Positions 10,202 through 19,106 of a DNA stretch of 64,000 nt are shown here, piece after piece. Where the stretch lies: contig NZ_JAEDAK010000016.1 in assembly GCF_016093275.1 (NCBI RefSeq), positions 1-64,000 on the forward strand, given 5' to 3'. Made by a program: the position numbers and the translations under genes. Below the pieces are notes generated by a model, which was given only the letters and a program-made list of their open reading frames with translations, was not told the origin of the DNA and ran no database searches. Within the stretch, counting starts at the first letter, position 1, and every line of letters begins with the position of its first letter. This DNA is from Inhella proteolytica (GTDB lineage: Bacteria > Pseudomonadota > Gammaproteobacteria > Burkholderiales > Burkholderiaceae_C).

Positions 10202-11089
10202 ATGAATTCCGCGCGCGCCGCCCGCATCGGCCTGGCCTGCGCCCTGCTGGGCGCGATTGGCTTCTCGGGCAAGGCCATCATCATCAAGCTGGCCTACCGC
10301 CATGGCGTGGACGCCGTGACCCTGCTGATGTGGCGCATGCTGCTGGCGCTGCCGCTCTTTCTGGCTCTGGCCTGGTGGGCCGGGCGTGACCGGCCGGCGC
10401 TCAACGCGCGCGATTGGCGCGACATCGGCCTGCTCGGCTTCACCGGCTACTACCTGGCCAGTTTTCTGGACTTCGCCGGCCTGCAGTACATCAGCGCCTC
10501 GCTGGAGCGGCTCATCCTCTACCTCAACCCCACCCTGGTGCTGCTGATGGGCGTGCTGTTCCTGGGCCAGCGTGCCACGCGCGCGCAGCTGCTGGCACTG
10601 GGCCTGAGCTACGCCGGCATCCTGATCGTGTTCGGGCAGGAGCTGCATTTCGAGGGGCGGAGCACCCTCATCGGTGCGGCCCTGGTGCTGGGCAGCGCGC
10701 TCAGCTACGCCGTCTACCTGGTGCACAGCGGCCAGGTGCTCCAGCGCCTGGGCGCGCTGCGCCTCACCGGTCTGGCCACCAGCGTGGCCTGCGGGCTGTG
10801 CATCCTGCAGTTCCTGCTGCTGCGGCCGCTGGAAGCCGCCTTCGTGCCGGCACCGGTGTTCTGGCTCTCGCTGCTCAACGCCACCGCCTGCACCTTCGCG
10901 CCGGTGCTGCTGGTGATGCTGGGCATCGAGCGCATTGGCGCGGCTCGCGCCGCGCAGACCGGCATGGTGGGGCCCATGAGCACCCTGCTGATGGGTGTGG
11001 TGTTGCTGGGCGAGCCCCTGACGCCGACCGTGCTGATTGGCACGGCCCTGGTGTTGGCCGGGGTGGCCGTGCTGGCGCGGCGTCGTTAG
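10202..11089 (+). CDS. EamA/DMT-family membrane transporter
   Basis: A 295-residue inner-membrane protein with ten predicted hydrophobic helices in two EamA repeats, the standard layout of drug/metabolite transporters. Typical features are the N-terminal GFSGKAIIIKLAYRHG, the LASFLDFAGLQYISASLERLILYLNPTLVLLMG block, and GMVGPMSTLLMGVVLLGEPLT near the C-terminus. The substrate cannot be predicted. The start was taken at MNSARAARIG because upstream codons are not membrane-like. The SGNH hydrolase gene begins nine bases after the stop. Confidence 0.88.
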   Translation: MNSARAARIGLACALLGAIGFSGKAIIIKLAYRHGVDAVTLLMWRMLLALPLFLALAWWAGRDRPALNARDWRDIGLLGFTGYYLASFLDFAGLQYISASLERLILYLNPTLVLLMGVLFLGQRATRAQLLALGLSYAGILIVFGQELHFEGRSTLIGAALVLGSALSYAVYLVHSGQVLQRLGALRLTGLATSVACGLCILQFLLLRPLEAAFVPAPVFWLSLLNATACTFAPVLLVMLGIERIGAARAAQTGMVGPMSTLLMGVVLLGEPLTPTVLIGTALVLAGVAVLARRR

Positions 11090-11098
11090 TCTTCGGGC

Positions 11099-11878
11099 AT
11101 GCCCCGTGCTCTTGCCCTGAATACCGCCAAGGTCGCTCTGCTGCCCCTGCTGCTCTGGCAGGCCGTGCAGGTGCGGCGCCGTGCGCTTGACCTGCCCGAG
11201 GCCGCCGGCCCGTGCCGCGCCAAGGTGCGCCCGCCGCGGGCGCGCGAGGCCACGCCGCTGCGCGTGCTGCTGGTGGGCGATTCCTCCGCCGCCGGCGTGG
11301 GCGTGCGCGAGCAGTCGGAGGCGCTGGCCGGCCAGTTCGCCACCGCCCTGGCCGAGGAGCTGGGCCGGCCGGTGCACTGGCAGCTGCTGGCCCGCACCGG
11401 CCACACCAGCGGCGAGGCCCTGCAGCATGTGCGCGACACCCTGCTGGCACCGGCCGATGTGCTGGTGACGGCGCTGGGCGTGAACGATGTGGTGCGCCAG
11501 GTGCCGCCCGAGCGCACGCTGCAGCAGCTGCAGGACCTGCACGCCGAGGCCGTGGCACGGGCCGGCGTGCGCTACTGGGTGCACAACGCCGCACCGCCGA
11601 TGCAGGAATTCCCCCTGCTGCCCAGCCCCTTGCGCTGGGTGTTGGGCACGCAGGCCGAGCTGCTGAACCAGCATCTGGCCCAGACCCTGGGCGACCAGCT
11701 GGACCGCGGCCTGATGCGCACCCCCGCCCGACTGGCCGGCGCCGCCGCCGCCGAGCTGATGGCCGAGGACGGCTTCCACCCCGGTGCCGCCGGCTATGCG
11801 CTCTGGGGCCGCCAGCTGGCCGAGCATGTGGCGCGGCGCTGGCGGCGCATCGAACGGGTCGCGGTCGGAACGGAATAG
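11099..11878 (+). CDS. SGNH/GDSL-family hydrolase
   Basis: A 259-residue esterase or lipase-like protein. Block I is LLVGDSSAAGVG with the nucleophile Ser, block III is VTALGVNDVV with the oxyanion Asn, and block V is DGFHPGAAGY with the catalytic Asp and His. The N-terminus has a short hydrophobic segment (ALNTAKVALLPLLLWQAV) that may anchor it in the membrane. The ester substrate is unknown. It lies nine bases behind the EamA transporter and is probably cotranscribed with it. Confidence 0.88.
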   Translation: MPRALALNTAKVALLPLLLWQAVQVRRRALDLPEAAGPCRAKVRPPRAREATPLRVLLVGDSSAAGVGVREQSEALAGQFATALAEELGRPVHWQLLARTGHTSGEALQHVRDTLLAPADVLVTALGVNDVVRQVPPERTLQQLQDLHAEAVARAGVRYWVHNAAPPMQEFPLLPSPLRWVLGTQAELLNQHLAQTLGDQLDRGLMRTPARLAGAAAAELMAEDGFHPGAAGYALWGRQLAEHVARRWRRIERVAVGTE

Positions 11879-11912
11879 TCCTACTTTGCTTGCAGCCGAT
11901 TCGTACTGCCGC

Positions 11913-14495
11913 TCAGCGCGGCCGCAAGGGCTGGAACACGAGCTTGGGTTCCTCACTAAGTCCGATCAAGATGCGACCGTCCGGGGTCGCTACAAGCTGG
12001 CGGTCCAGCATGCTTCTGCCATAGGAGCCAATCCGGAAACTCTCCTCCAGCACGCCATCTGCGCTGTGGACCCACACATCCGTTGACTCGTACGTGGAAG
12101 AGGCGCCGCACACCCAGCGGCCATCGGACAACAGCTCGGCATTGTTCGGATAGTGGCTTCCGCCGGGGAGCATGCCAAGCAGGTCCAACTTGGCATCGCC
12201 ACGAGGGCACGCATAGGGCGCGCCGCTGGCTGTCACCGTGGTCTCGCCATCCAGCGATACCGCGACATCCTTGCCATTGCCGGCGCCGCCCAAGCTCCAG
12301 TTCTCCGCCAGCTTTTTGGCGGCCAGAACGCCGCCGTTGACGACGGAGTAGTCCAACTTGAATCTGTAGGTGCTGGAGGGGCTTATTCCTTGGACATGTT
12401 TGACCAGAATGCGGCCGTCACCGCTGGAGGCTAGCGAACCCGAGTAGGAATCGAGCGCCAGAGCCGGCAGCAACTGGCCCTCGCGCAGTGCCTGTCCATC
12501 GGCCAGCAATAGCAGGCTGACTCCGTCGACCTTCACAGCCAAAGGCACGGTCCCGCCGTGAACAGCGGCGCCCAGATTCCAAGGCGTGAGCGCGGCGTTG
12601 GCCTCCAGATCAACCACTGCCACACGTCGGCTGCCGGTGTCCAGCACAAACAGGCGGCCGCCATCGGGTTCGACCGTCATGCCCGCCAAGGAGCTACCCA
12701 GGTTGGTGAAGCTGCGCAGCTTCAAGCCCGTGAAGGCATGAAACACATCCACCGTGGAACCGCCCGAATGCAGATAGACATGCGGTCGGATCGGATCGGA
12801 CTGAACATGGGTGTAGCGGTCCGGGAGGCGTCGCGGCTCAGAGAGCCCGACGGCATCCTTCCACAGCCCCACGCGTAGGCGCACCGGTTCGACACCGGGC
12901 ACGGTAGTCGTGAGCGTTACCGTCGCATAGCTTAGGGACGACTGGGGCAGAGAGTCGGGAATGGCGCGCAGCGTCAGTACGCTGTTGCTTCCGGTGCTAC
13001 CGCTGCCGCTGGCCTGCAGCCAGGGCGCGCTGCTGGATGCTTTCCAGCTCAGGTCGCCACCCTGGCTGTCGCGCACGGTTAGCGTACGCGTCAGAACTTG
13101 ACCATTTGGAGTGCTGGAGAACCCAATGCCCCAGGCGGATGGCAAGAGGCGACGGCGGTCGACCTGGGCCGTCAGATCGACCGACGTACTGATGAGGTCG
13201 CCGGCCACACGCGCTTCGAGCTTCAGCACTCCCTTGGTGCTGCCGGCCTGCAGCAGATCTCGCTTCAGGCTCAGTGTGATGGCTGTGGACTCGGCGCTGA
13301 TCAGTCCGCCCAAGCTGCTGACCTGCAGCCAGCCCGGCGCCTCTTTGACCTGCCAGGGCCAGGCCTTCGAGCCGGTGTTGAGGGAGAGGCTCAGAGTCTG
13401 GCTGTCCTGGAGCTTGCGCCCGTCGACGCCACCCAACACGATGTTCGTGCTGGATGGCTTCAGTGTGGCAGCCGCCACATTGAGCTTGACCGGAACCGTC
13501 AGGGGCTGAAGCAACCCCTGGGCGGTAATGCTGATGCTGCCGGTGTACACGCCGGCAATGACATTGCTCAGATCCGCTACGAGGGTCAGGGGACCTGGAG
13601 TCTGTCCGGTGCTGCTCAGCAGCTTGATCCAGCCCGCACTCGCACTGGCCATCCAGGCGATCTGGGAGGAGCCCAGCGCGGTCAGGCTCAGCGTCGTTGA
13701 CGCCAGCGAGGATCCATTCACTCCGGACCACTCCACCTGAGGCGAGCTGCTGAACAAGCGGTTCGATACCACTTCGACGGCATAGAGGTGTGTCGACAAC
13801 TGGCCATCGCTGCCTTTGACCGTGATGCGAGCGGAGTGAGTACCAGCAGGCAGGCTGCGGGCATCCAGGGTCACGCGCGCCTTGCCATTGCCCGTACCGG
13901 TAGCGCCTTCAAGCTTCAGCCAGGGCGCATCGCTGCTCACCGTCCAGGATGTGGTTGCATCGACCCAAAGGTCATAGCTGGGCGTGCTGAGTTCGCCGGA
14001 ATAGAACTGCTGGCGTTCAGGCATAGGAGACCCGGAATGCAAGCGCCCTTGTGCCACCTTGATGTCGAAGCCCAACTGCAGCGGCGAACCCGGATACTCG
14101 GCCGCGCAGGCCGCGTCCTTGCACAGCCGCACCTGCCACTGGCCCTGGTATTGACCAGGGGCCAGGTCGCGCTTGATTCGCAGTGCGGCCTCATAGTTGC
14201 TGGCGTCCACGGGGCGAGGACCGTCCACTCCTTCCAGGATGCCCTGGGGATCGACAACGAGCACAAACAGGGGTCCTGAGCCGAACGCGCTGGGGTCGTT
14301 CACATGGGCGCCGACACGCAGGCTTCCGCCGACTCGGTACTCCAGCGAAGCTGAGACCTGTGAGGTGCTCAAGCTGAGCGCGGCTTGCGGCGGCTTGTTG
14401 CTTCCCCCACCGGCTGCTCCACCCCCACACGCTGTAAGGAACACGGCAAGCAAAACGAGCAGCGCGGCGCTGCGCCGATGAATGCGACTGAGCAC
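11913..14495 (-). CDS. lipoprotein with BACON-like repeats and a beta-propeller
   Basis: An 860-residue protein beginning with a lipobox signal (LAVFLTAC followed by a Gly-rich linker), so it is lipid-anchored and exported. After an N-terminal Ig-like part come four repeats about 100 residues apart, each with the BACON pattern of a Trp followed by a WL or WI pair: TSWTVSSDAPWLKL near 180, SQIAWMASASAGWIKL near 283, KAWPWQVKEAPGWLQV near 383 and GDLSWKASSSAPWLQA near 487. The last 300 residues look like a WD/NHL-type propeller. Its codon use is less GC-extreme than that of neighbours. Carbohydrate or mucin binding is known for some BACON proteins; here it is only a guess. Confidence 0.75.
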   Translation of the reverse strand: MLSRIHRRSAALLVLLAVFLTACGGGAAGGGSNKPPQAALSLSTSQVSASLEYRVGGSLRVGAHVNDPSAFGSGPLFVLVVDPQGILEGVDGPRPVDASNYEAALRIKRDLAPGQYQGQWQVRLCKDAACAAEYPGSPLQLGFDIKVAQGRLHSGSPMPERQQFYSGELSTPSYDLWVDATTSWTVSSDAPWLKLEGATGTGNGKARVTLDARSLPAGTHSARITVKGSDGQLSTHLYAVEVVSNRLFSSSPQVEWSGVNGSSLASTTLSLTALGSSQIAWMASASAGWIKLLSSTGQTPGPLTLVADLSNVIAGVYTGSISITAQGLLQPLTVPVKLNVAAATLKPSSTNIVLGGVDGRKLQDSQTLSLSLNTGSKAWPWQVKEAPGWLQVSSLGGLISAESTAITLSLKRDLLQAGSTKGVLKLEARVAGDLISTSVDLTAQVDRRRLLPSAWGIGFSSTPNGQVLTRTLTVRDSQGGDLSWKASSSAPWLQASGSGSTGSNSVLTLRAIPDSLPQSSLSYATVTLTTTVPGVEPVRLRVGLWKDAVGLSEPRRLPDRYTHVQSDPIRPHVYLHSGGSTVDVFHAFTGLKLRSFTNLGSSLAGMTVEPDGGRLFVLDTGSRRVAVVDLEANAALTPWNLGAAVHGGTVPLAVKVDGVSLLLLADGQALREGQLLPALALDSYSGSLASSGDGRILVKHVQGISPSSTYRFKLDYSVVNGGVLAAKKLAENWSLGGAGNGKDVAVSLDGETTVTASGAPYACPRGDAKLDLLGMLPGGSHYPNNAELLSDGRWVCGASSTYESTDVWVHSADGVLEESFRIGSYGRSMLDRQLVATPDGRILIGLSEEPKLVFQPLRPR

Positions 14496-14657
14496 TGAAT
14501 CTCCCTGTCAAGTCTTATTGCCCCAGGCATCGTCCGGGGGGGCGCATTCTAGAAATGACGGCCCGCTCAGTTTGGCGCAGAGAGGCATCCGGCGCGGAGT
14601 ACTCCGACCGCTCAAGCAAAGATGGCTAGCGCTTGGCTCCCTTGGCCCCCAGGGAGC

Positions 14658-15797
14658 TTAGATCACGTTGCGTTCGAGATAGCGCTCACCCCGGCGCAAG
14701 CGCTCGGGGCTTAGCGGGCTCAGGTCCAGGGTCTGATAGGCCCCGGTGGCCAGCCATTCCGCCAGCCCACGCCCCACCCCGGGTGCGTGCTGCAGGCCAT
14801 GGCCGGAAAAGCCGCAGGCCAGCAGCAGGTTGGGGCAGTCGCGGAACGCCCCCACCAGGCCGTTGTGGTCGAAGTCGTTCATCTCGTAGTAGCCGGCCCA
14901 GGCACCGCCGGGGCGCAGGCTCTCGAAGCCGGGTACGCGCGCGGCCAGGGCGGGCCACAGGCGTTCCTCGAACAGATCGGGCTCGGGGTCGAGCGGCCGG
15001 CCCGGCGTGTCGTCCAGGGGCGTGCCACCGCAAATGAACTGGCCCGGCTCGCCCTCGGGGCGGAACCACAGGCCGCTGGGGTCGATGAGCAGCGGCGCCA
15101 GCGGCGCGGTCTCGGGGCTGTGGAAGGCGTAGACGCTGCGGCGCCGCGCCGTCACCGGCAGAGCCAGCCCGGCCGTGGCGGCCAGCGGGGCCGACCAGGC
15201 GCCGCAGGCCAGCACAAAGCGCTCGGCCTCCAGCCGCCCCAAACTGCTGTGCACGGCGGCCAGGCTGTCGTCGGCATGGCGTTCCAGCTGCTGGGCCTCG
15301 CCGCGCAGGAACTCGACCCCGGCGGCGCGGGCGCGCTCGCGCAGGCTCATCAGGAGGCCCCAGCCGTCGAACCAGCCTTCGCCCTGCTCACCCCAGGCGC
15401 CCAGCTCGATGTCGTCGAGGTTCAGCCAGGGCCAGCGGGCCCGCAGCGCGGCGCGGTCCATCAGCCGCGTTGCCGCACCCAGGCGCTGCTGCTCGGCCTG
15501 CAGTGCCGCCAGCGCGGGCGCCTGCGCCGGCCCGGCCAGGTAAAGGTAGCCGCGCTCCACCAGCGCGGCCGCCGGCCCGGCGGCGCGCAGCACCTGCAGG
15601 CCGAACTGCGAGAGCGCGATGTTCAGCGGCGTGCTGAACTGCTGGCGGATGGACGCGGCCGATAGCGCCGAGGAGGCCTGCGCGTAGCTGGGGTCGCGCT
15701 CCAGCACCTGGATGCGGCCGCGCCAGTCCGGCCGCTCGGCCAGGTAGGCGGCCACGGCGCAGCCGAGTGCACCGCCGCCCAGGATCAGCAGGCTCAT
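14658..15797 (-). CDS. FAD-dependent oxidoreductase (DAO family, FOXRED1-like)
   Basis: A 379-residue flavoenzyme. The N-terminal dinucleotide-binding motif reads LILGGGALGCAVAAYLAE. The block SSALSAASIRQQFSTPLNIALS is typical of FOXRED1-like and sarcosine/glycine oxidase relatives. A DAO-type C-terminal segment (GYYEMNDFDHNGLVGAF, CGFSGHGLQHAPGVGRGLAEWL) closes the FAD site. Likely oxidation of an N-substituted or D-amino acid, but the substrate is not predictable. The start lies 12 bases downstream of the thioesterase stop, so the two are probably one transcription unit. Confidence 0.85.
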   Translation of the reverse strand: MSLLILGGGALGCAVAAYLAERPDWRGRIQVLERDPSYAQASSALSAASIRQQFSTPLNIALSQFGLQVLRAAGPAAALVERGYLYLAGPAQAPALAALQAEQQRLGAATRLMDRAALRARWPWLNLDDIELGAWGEQGEGWFDGWGLLMSLRERARAAGVEFLRGEAQQLERHADDSLAAVHSSLGRLEAERFVLACGAWSAPLAATAGLALPVTARRRSVYAFHSPETAPLAPLLIDPSGLWFRPEGEPGQFICGGTPLDDTPGRPLDPEPDLFEERLWPALAARVPGFESLRPGGAWAGYYEMNDFDHNGLVGAFRDCPNLLLACGFSGHGLQHAPGVGRGLAEWLATGAYQTLDLSPLSPERLRRGERYLERNVI

Positions 15798-15809
15798 GCG
15801 CTCAAGCGC

Positions 15810-16226
15810 TCAGGCGTGGTTGAACACGCGCGGCTTGCCACGCTCGTCGATGGCGACGAAGGTCAGCTCGGCGTCGGTGACCTTCACCACTTCCGGGTTC
15901 TCGGGGTTGCGCTCGGCGAACACCTCGACCTGCAGGGTGATGGACGTGCGGCCGACGCGCAGCACGCGCGAATAGAAGCTCAGCAGATCGCCCACGCTGA
16001 CGGGCTGCTTGAAGATGAATTCCTTCACCGCCACGGTGGTGACGCGACCGCGCGTGAGCCGCGTGGGCAGCACCGAGGCGGCCAAGTCGACCTGCGCCAT
16101 GATCCAGCCGCCAAAGATGTCGCCATTGGCGTTGGCATCGGCGGGCATGGGGATGACGCGCAACACCAGCTCGCGTTCGCTGGGCAGGTGAGCGGGGTCG
16201 ATGACGGGGCGGACCGGTTCGTTCAT
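15810..16226 (-). CDS. yciA: acyl-CoA thioesterase (YciA-like hotdog)
   Basis: A 138-residue hotdog-fold enzyme that hydrolyses acyl-CoA thioesters. It has the YciA/BACH signature: LRVIPMPADANANGDIFGGWIMAQVDLAAS, with the catalytic Asp region in GDIFGGW, followed by TTVAVKEFIFKQPVSVGDLLSFYSRV. The start is at MNEPVRPV; longer readings run into the divergent ABC transporter promoter. It is transcribed with the FAD oxidoreductase downstream and away from the Atm1-like exporter. Confidence 0.88.
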   Translation of the reverse strand: MNEPVRPVIDPAHLPSERELVLRVIPMPADANANGDIFGGWIMAQVDLAASVLPTRLTRGRVTTVAVKEFIFKQPVSVGDLLSFYSRVLRVGRTSITLQVEVFAERNPENPEVVKVTDAELTFVAIDERGKPRVFNHA

Positions 16227-16290
16227 GGCGGGCAAGACCCTGGTGGAAACCCGGGGATTGTGCGGGCAGTCCGAGAATGCCGCCTCTCTC

Positions 16291-18096
16291 ATGCGCAGAA
16301 CCGTCCTTACCGAGCCCCCGCCGCAGCGGCGCGACCGCCAGACCCTGGCCAAGCTGCTGCCCTACTTCTGGCAGTACCGCTGGCGCGTGGCGCTGGCGCT
16401 GGCCTTCATGGTGGGCGCCAAGCTGGCCAATGTGGGCGTGCCCCTGCTGCTCAAGCGCCTGGTGGACGGGCTCAACGGCGCCGCAGCCAACCCGGCCTTC
16501 GTCATCCCGCTCGGCCTGCTGCTGGCCTACGGCGGATTGAGGTTGTGCACCTCGCTGTTCACCGAGCTGCGTGAGCTGATCTTCGCCAAGGCCACCGAGG
16601 GCGCGGCGCGCCAGGTCTCGCTGCAGGTGTTCCGGCACCTGCACGATCTGAGCTTGCGCTTCCACCTGGAGCGCCAGACCGGCGGCATGACGCGCGACAT
16701 CGAGCGCGGCACGCGCGCCGTGCATGCGCTCATCAGCTACTCGCTCTACAGCATCCTGCCCACGCTCATCGAAGTGGCGCTGGTGCTGACCCTGCTGGCC
16801 ACGCAGTTCGACGCCGCGTTTGCGCTCATCACCGGCGTGGCCTTGGTGCTGTACATCGGCTTCACCATCACGGTCACCGAATGGCGCACCCAGTTCCGCC
16901 GCCAGCTCAACGAGCTCGATTCGGCCGCACACACCCAGGCCATCGACTCGCTCTTGAACTACGAGACGGTGAAGTATTTCGGTCAGGAAGACTTTGAGGC
17001 GCGCCGCTACGACCGCGCCCTCGAAACCCTGCGCCGTGCCCAGCTGAAGAGCCAGACCACGCTCTCGCTGCTCAACACCGGCCAGCAATTCATCATCGGC
17101 GTGGCTCTGGTGCTGATGCTCTGGCGCGCCACCGAGGGCGTGGTGGCCGGGCGCCTGAGCCTGGGTGATCTGGTGATGATCAACGCCTTCATGATCCAGC
17201 TCTACATCCCGCTTAACTTCCTGGGCGTGCTGTACCGCGAGATCAAGCAGAGCCTGACCGATCTGGACAAGATGTTCGGCCTGCTGGAAAAGCCGCGCGA
17301 AGTGGCCGACGCGCCCGAGGCGCGCGACCTGCGGGTGCAGGGCGGCGCCGTGCGCTTCGAGGATGTGCACTTCGCGTACGACCCGGCGCGGCCCGTGCTC
17401 AAGGGCGTGAGCTTCGAGATCCCGGCCGGCAAGAAGCTCGCCGTGGTGGGGCCCAGTGGGTCGGGCAAGAGCACGCTGGCGCGCTTGCTGTTCCGCTTCT
17501 ACGACGTGCAGGGCGGGCGCGTGCTGATCGACGGCCAAGACATCCGTGCGGTGAGCCAGCATTCGCTGCGCGCCGCGCTGGGCATCGTGCCGCAGGATTC
17601 CGTGCTCTTCAACGACACCCTGGCCTACAACATCGGCTACGCAAAAGAGGGCGCCGGCGAGGCCGAGATCGAGGCTGCCGCTCGCGCCGCACGCCTGCAC
17701 GAGTTCGTGGCCAGCACGCCGCTGGGCTACCAGACCCGCGTGGGCGAGCGCGGCCTCAAGCTGAGTGGTGGCGAGAAGCAGCGCGTGGCGATTGCGCGCA
17801 CGCTCTTGAAGGACCCACCCATCCTCATCTTCGACGAGGCCACCTCGGCGCTCGATTCGCACAACGAGCGCGCCATCCAGGCGCAGCTCGACGCCGTGGG
17901 CCGCAACAAGACCGTGCTGGTGATCGCGCACCGGCTTTCCACCATCGTCGACGCCGACGAGATCCTGGTGCTGGAGGCCGGCCGGGTGGTGGAGCGCGGC
18001 CGCCACGCCGACTTGCTGGCGCGTGGCGGGGCGTACGCTCGCATGTGGCAGATCCAGGCAAATTCCCATAAAGACCATGGAAACCAAATGGCTTGA
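16291..18096 (+). CDS. Atm1/HMT-type ABC exporter
   Basis: A 601-residue half-transporter: an N-terminal domain with six membrane helices (about residues 25-310) fused to one ATPase domain. The ATPase shows Walker [11 protein letters not shown], signature LSGGEKQRVAIARTLL and Walker B ILIFDEATSALD. The membrane part carries the Atm1-like segments GMTRDIERGTRAVHALISYSLYSILPT and ALNYETVKYFG-type motif (here LLNYETVKYFGQEDFE). Bacterial relatives export glutathione-linked metal or sulfur species and act as homodimers. The start was placed at MRRTVLTEPPP. Its last 20 bases overlap the LysR-type gene, so the two are likely cotranscribed. Confidence 0.9.
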   Translation: MRRTVLTEPPPQRRDRQTLAKLLPYFWQYRWRVALALAFMVGAKLANVGVPLLLKRLVDGLNGAAANPAFVIPLGLLLAYGGLRLCTSLFTELRELIFAKATEGAARQVSLQVFRHLHDLSLRFHLERQTGGMTRDIERGTRAVHALISYSLYSILPTLIEVALVLTLLATQFDAAFALITGVALVLYIGFTITVTEWRTQFRRQLNELDSAAHTQAIDSLLNYETVKYFGQEDFEARRYDRALETLRRAQLKSQTTLSLLNTGQQFIIGVALVLMLWRATEGVVAGRLSLGDLVMINAFMIQLYIPLNFLGVLYREIKQSLTDLDKMFGLLEKPREVADAPEARDLRVQGGAVRFEDVHFAYDPARPVLKGVSFEIPAGKKLAVVGPSGSGKSTLARLLFRFYDVQGGRVLIDGQDIRAVSQHSLRAALGIVPQDSVLFNDTLAYNIGYAKEGAGEAEIEAAARAARLHEFVASTPLGYQTRVGERGLKLSGGEKQRVAIARTLLKDPPILIFDEATSALDSHNERAIQAQLDAVGRNKTVLVIAHRLSTIVDADEILVLEAGRVVERGRHADLLARGGAYARMWQIQANSHKDHGNQMA

Positions 18097-19000
18097 AGAC
18101 TTCGTCAGCCTGGCCGAGACGCGCAGCTTCTCGCGCTCGGCTCAAGGGCGGCATGTCACCCAGCCGGCGTTCTCGCGCCGCATCCAGGCGCTCGAAGCCT
18201 GGGCCGGCATGGACCTGGTGGACCGCAGCTCCTACCCCACGCGCCTGACCCCCGCGGGCGAGACCCTGCTGGGCCAGGCGCAGGAAATCCTGGCGCAGCT
18301 GCAGGCCACCCGCAACATGCTGCGCAGCCACCAGAGCGGCGGGCAGGACATGGTCGAGTTCGCGGTGCCGCACTCGCTCGCCTTCAGCTTCTTCCCGCAC
18401 TGGCTGATGGAGCTGCGCAAGCAGCTCGCGCCCTTCAAGAGCCGGCTCAATGCGCTGAACGTGCACGACGCCGTGCTGCAACTCAGCGAAGGCCATTGCG
18501 ACCTGCTGCTGGCCTACTACCACCCCAGCCAGCCCCTGCAGCTCGACCCCGAGCGCTTCGAGATGCTGAGCGTCGGGAATGACACCCTGGCCGCCTTCGC
18601 CCGGCCCGACCCCGAGGGCCAGGCGATGTTCCGCCTGCCCGGGCACAAGGGCCAGAAGATCCCTTTCCTGGCCTATGCGGAAGGGGCGTATCTGGGCCGC
18701 CTGGTGGAGATCATCGTCAAGGATGCCGGCATGCCCCTGCACCTGGACCCCTGCTACGAAACCGACATGGCCGAAGGCCTGAAGGCCATGGCCATCGAGG
18801 GCCATGGCCTGGCCTTCCTGCCCGCCAGCTCGGTCAAGCGCGAGCTGCGCGCGCGCCGCCTGGTGCCGGCCGCGCCGCCGGGCGAGTTCGAACTGCAGAT
18901 CGCGCTGCGTCTCTATCGCGAGAAGCCAGAGTTGCGCAAGCGCGTCAAACCGGCCGCCAGCGCGCTGTGGGAGAGCCTCACCACACGGTCCTCAGCCTGA
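18077..19000 (+). CDS. LysR-family transcriptional regulator
   Basis: A 307-residue regulator with an N-terminal winged helix (METKWLEDFVSLAETRSFSRSAQGRHVTQPAFSRRIQALE) and a C-terminal periplasmic-binding-protein-like effector domain (from about residue 92). It reads in the same direction as, and 106 bases ahead of, gltI, so it may control the glutamate transport operon. The effector is unknown. The start is at the ATG inside the 3' end of the ABC exporter gene. Confidence 0.9.
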   Translation: METKWLEDFVSLAETRSFSRSAQGRHVTQPAFSRRIQALEAWAGMDLVDRSSYPTRLTPAGETLLGQAQEILAQLQATRNMLRSHQSGGQDMVEFAVPHSLAFSFFPHWLMELRKQLAPFKSRLNALNVHDAVLQLSEGHCDLLLAYYHPSQPLQLDPERFEMLSVGNDTLAAFARPDPEGQAMFRLPGHKGQKIPFLAYAEGAYLGRLVEIIVKDAGMPLHLDPCYETDMAEGLKAMAIEGHGLAFLPASSVKRELRARRLVPAAPPGEFELQIALRLYREKPELRKRVKPAASALWESLTTRSSA

Positions 19001-19056
19001 AAAATGCGGTTTCCCGCCCGCTGAAAAACCCTCGGTGCGTTTCGGCGCGGGGAGGC

Positions 19057-19071
19057 TGGCGCTATCGTTGC
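19057..19071 (+). promoter_or_regulatory. sigma-54-like promoter of gltIJKL
   Basis: TGGCGCTATCGTTGC matches the sigma-54 consensus TGGCAC(G)-N4-TTGC with exact GG-to-GC spacing. The only differences are G for A in the -24 element and T for G after it. It lies about 36 bases before the gltI ATG, leaving room for the AGGAGA ribosome site. Nitrogen or glutamate control through RpoN is known for similar operons in Pseudomonas. No enhancer site was recognised. Confidence 0.55.
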
Positions 19072-19106
19072 GGGATTCCACCGAACCCCTCAATGCAGGA
19101 GACGAC

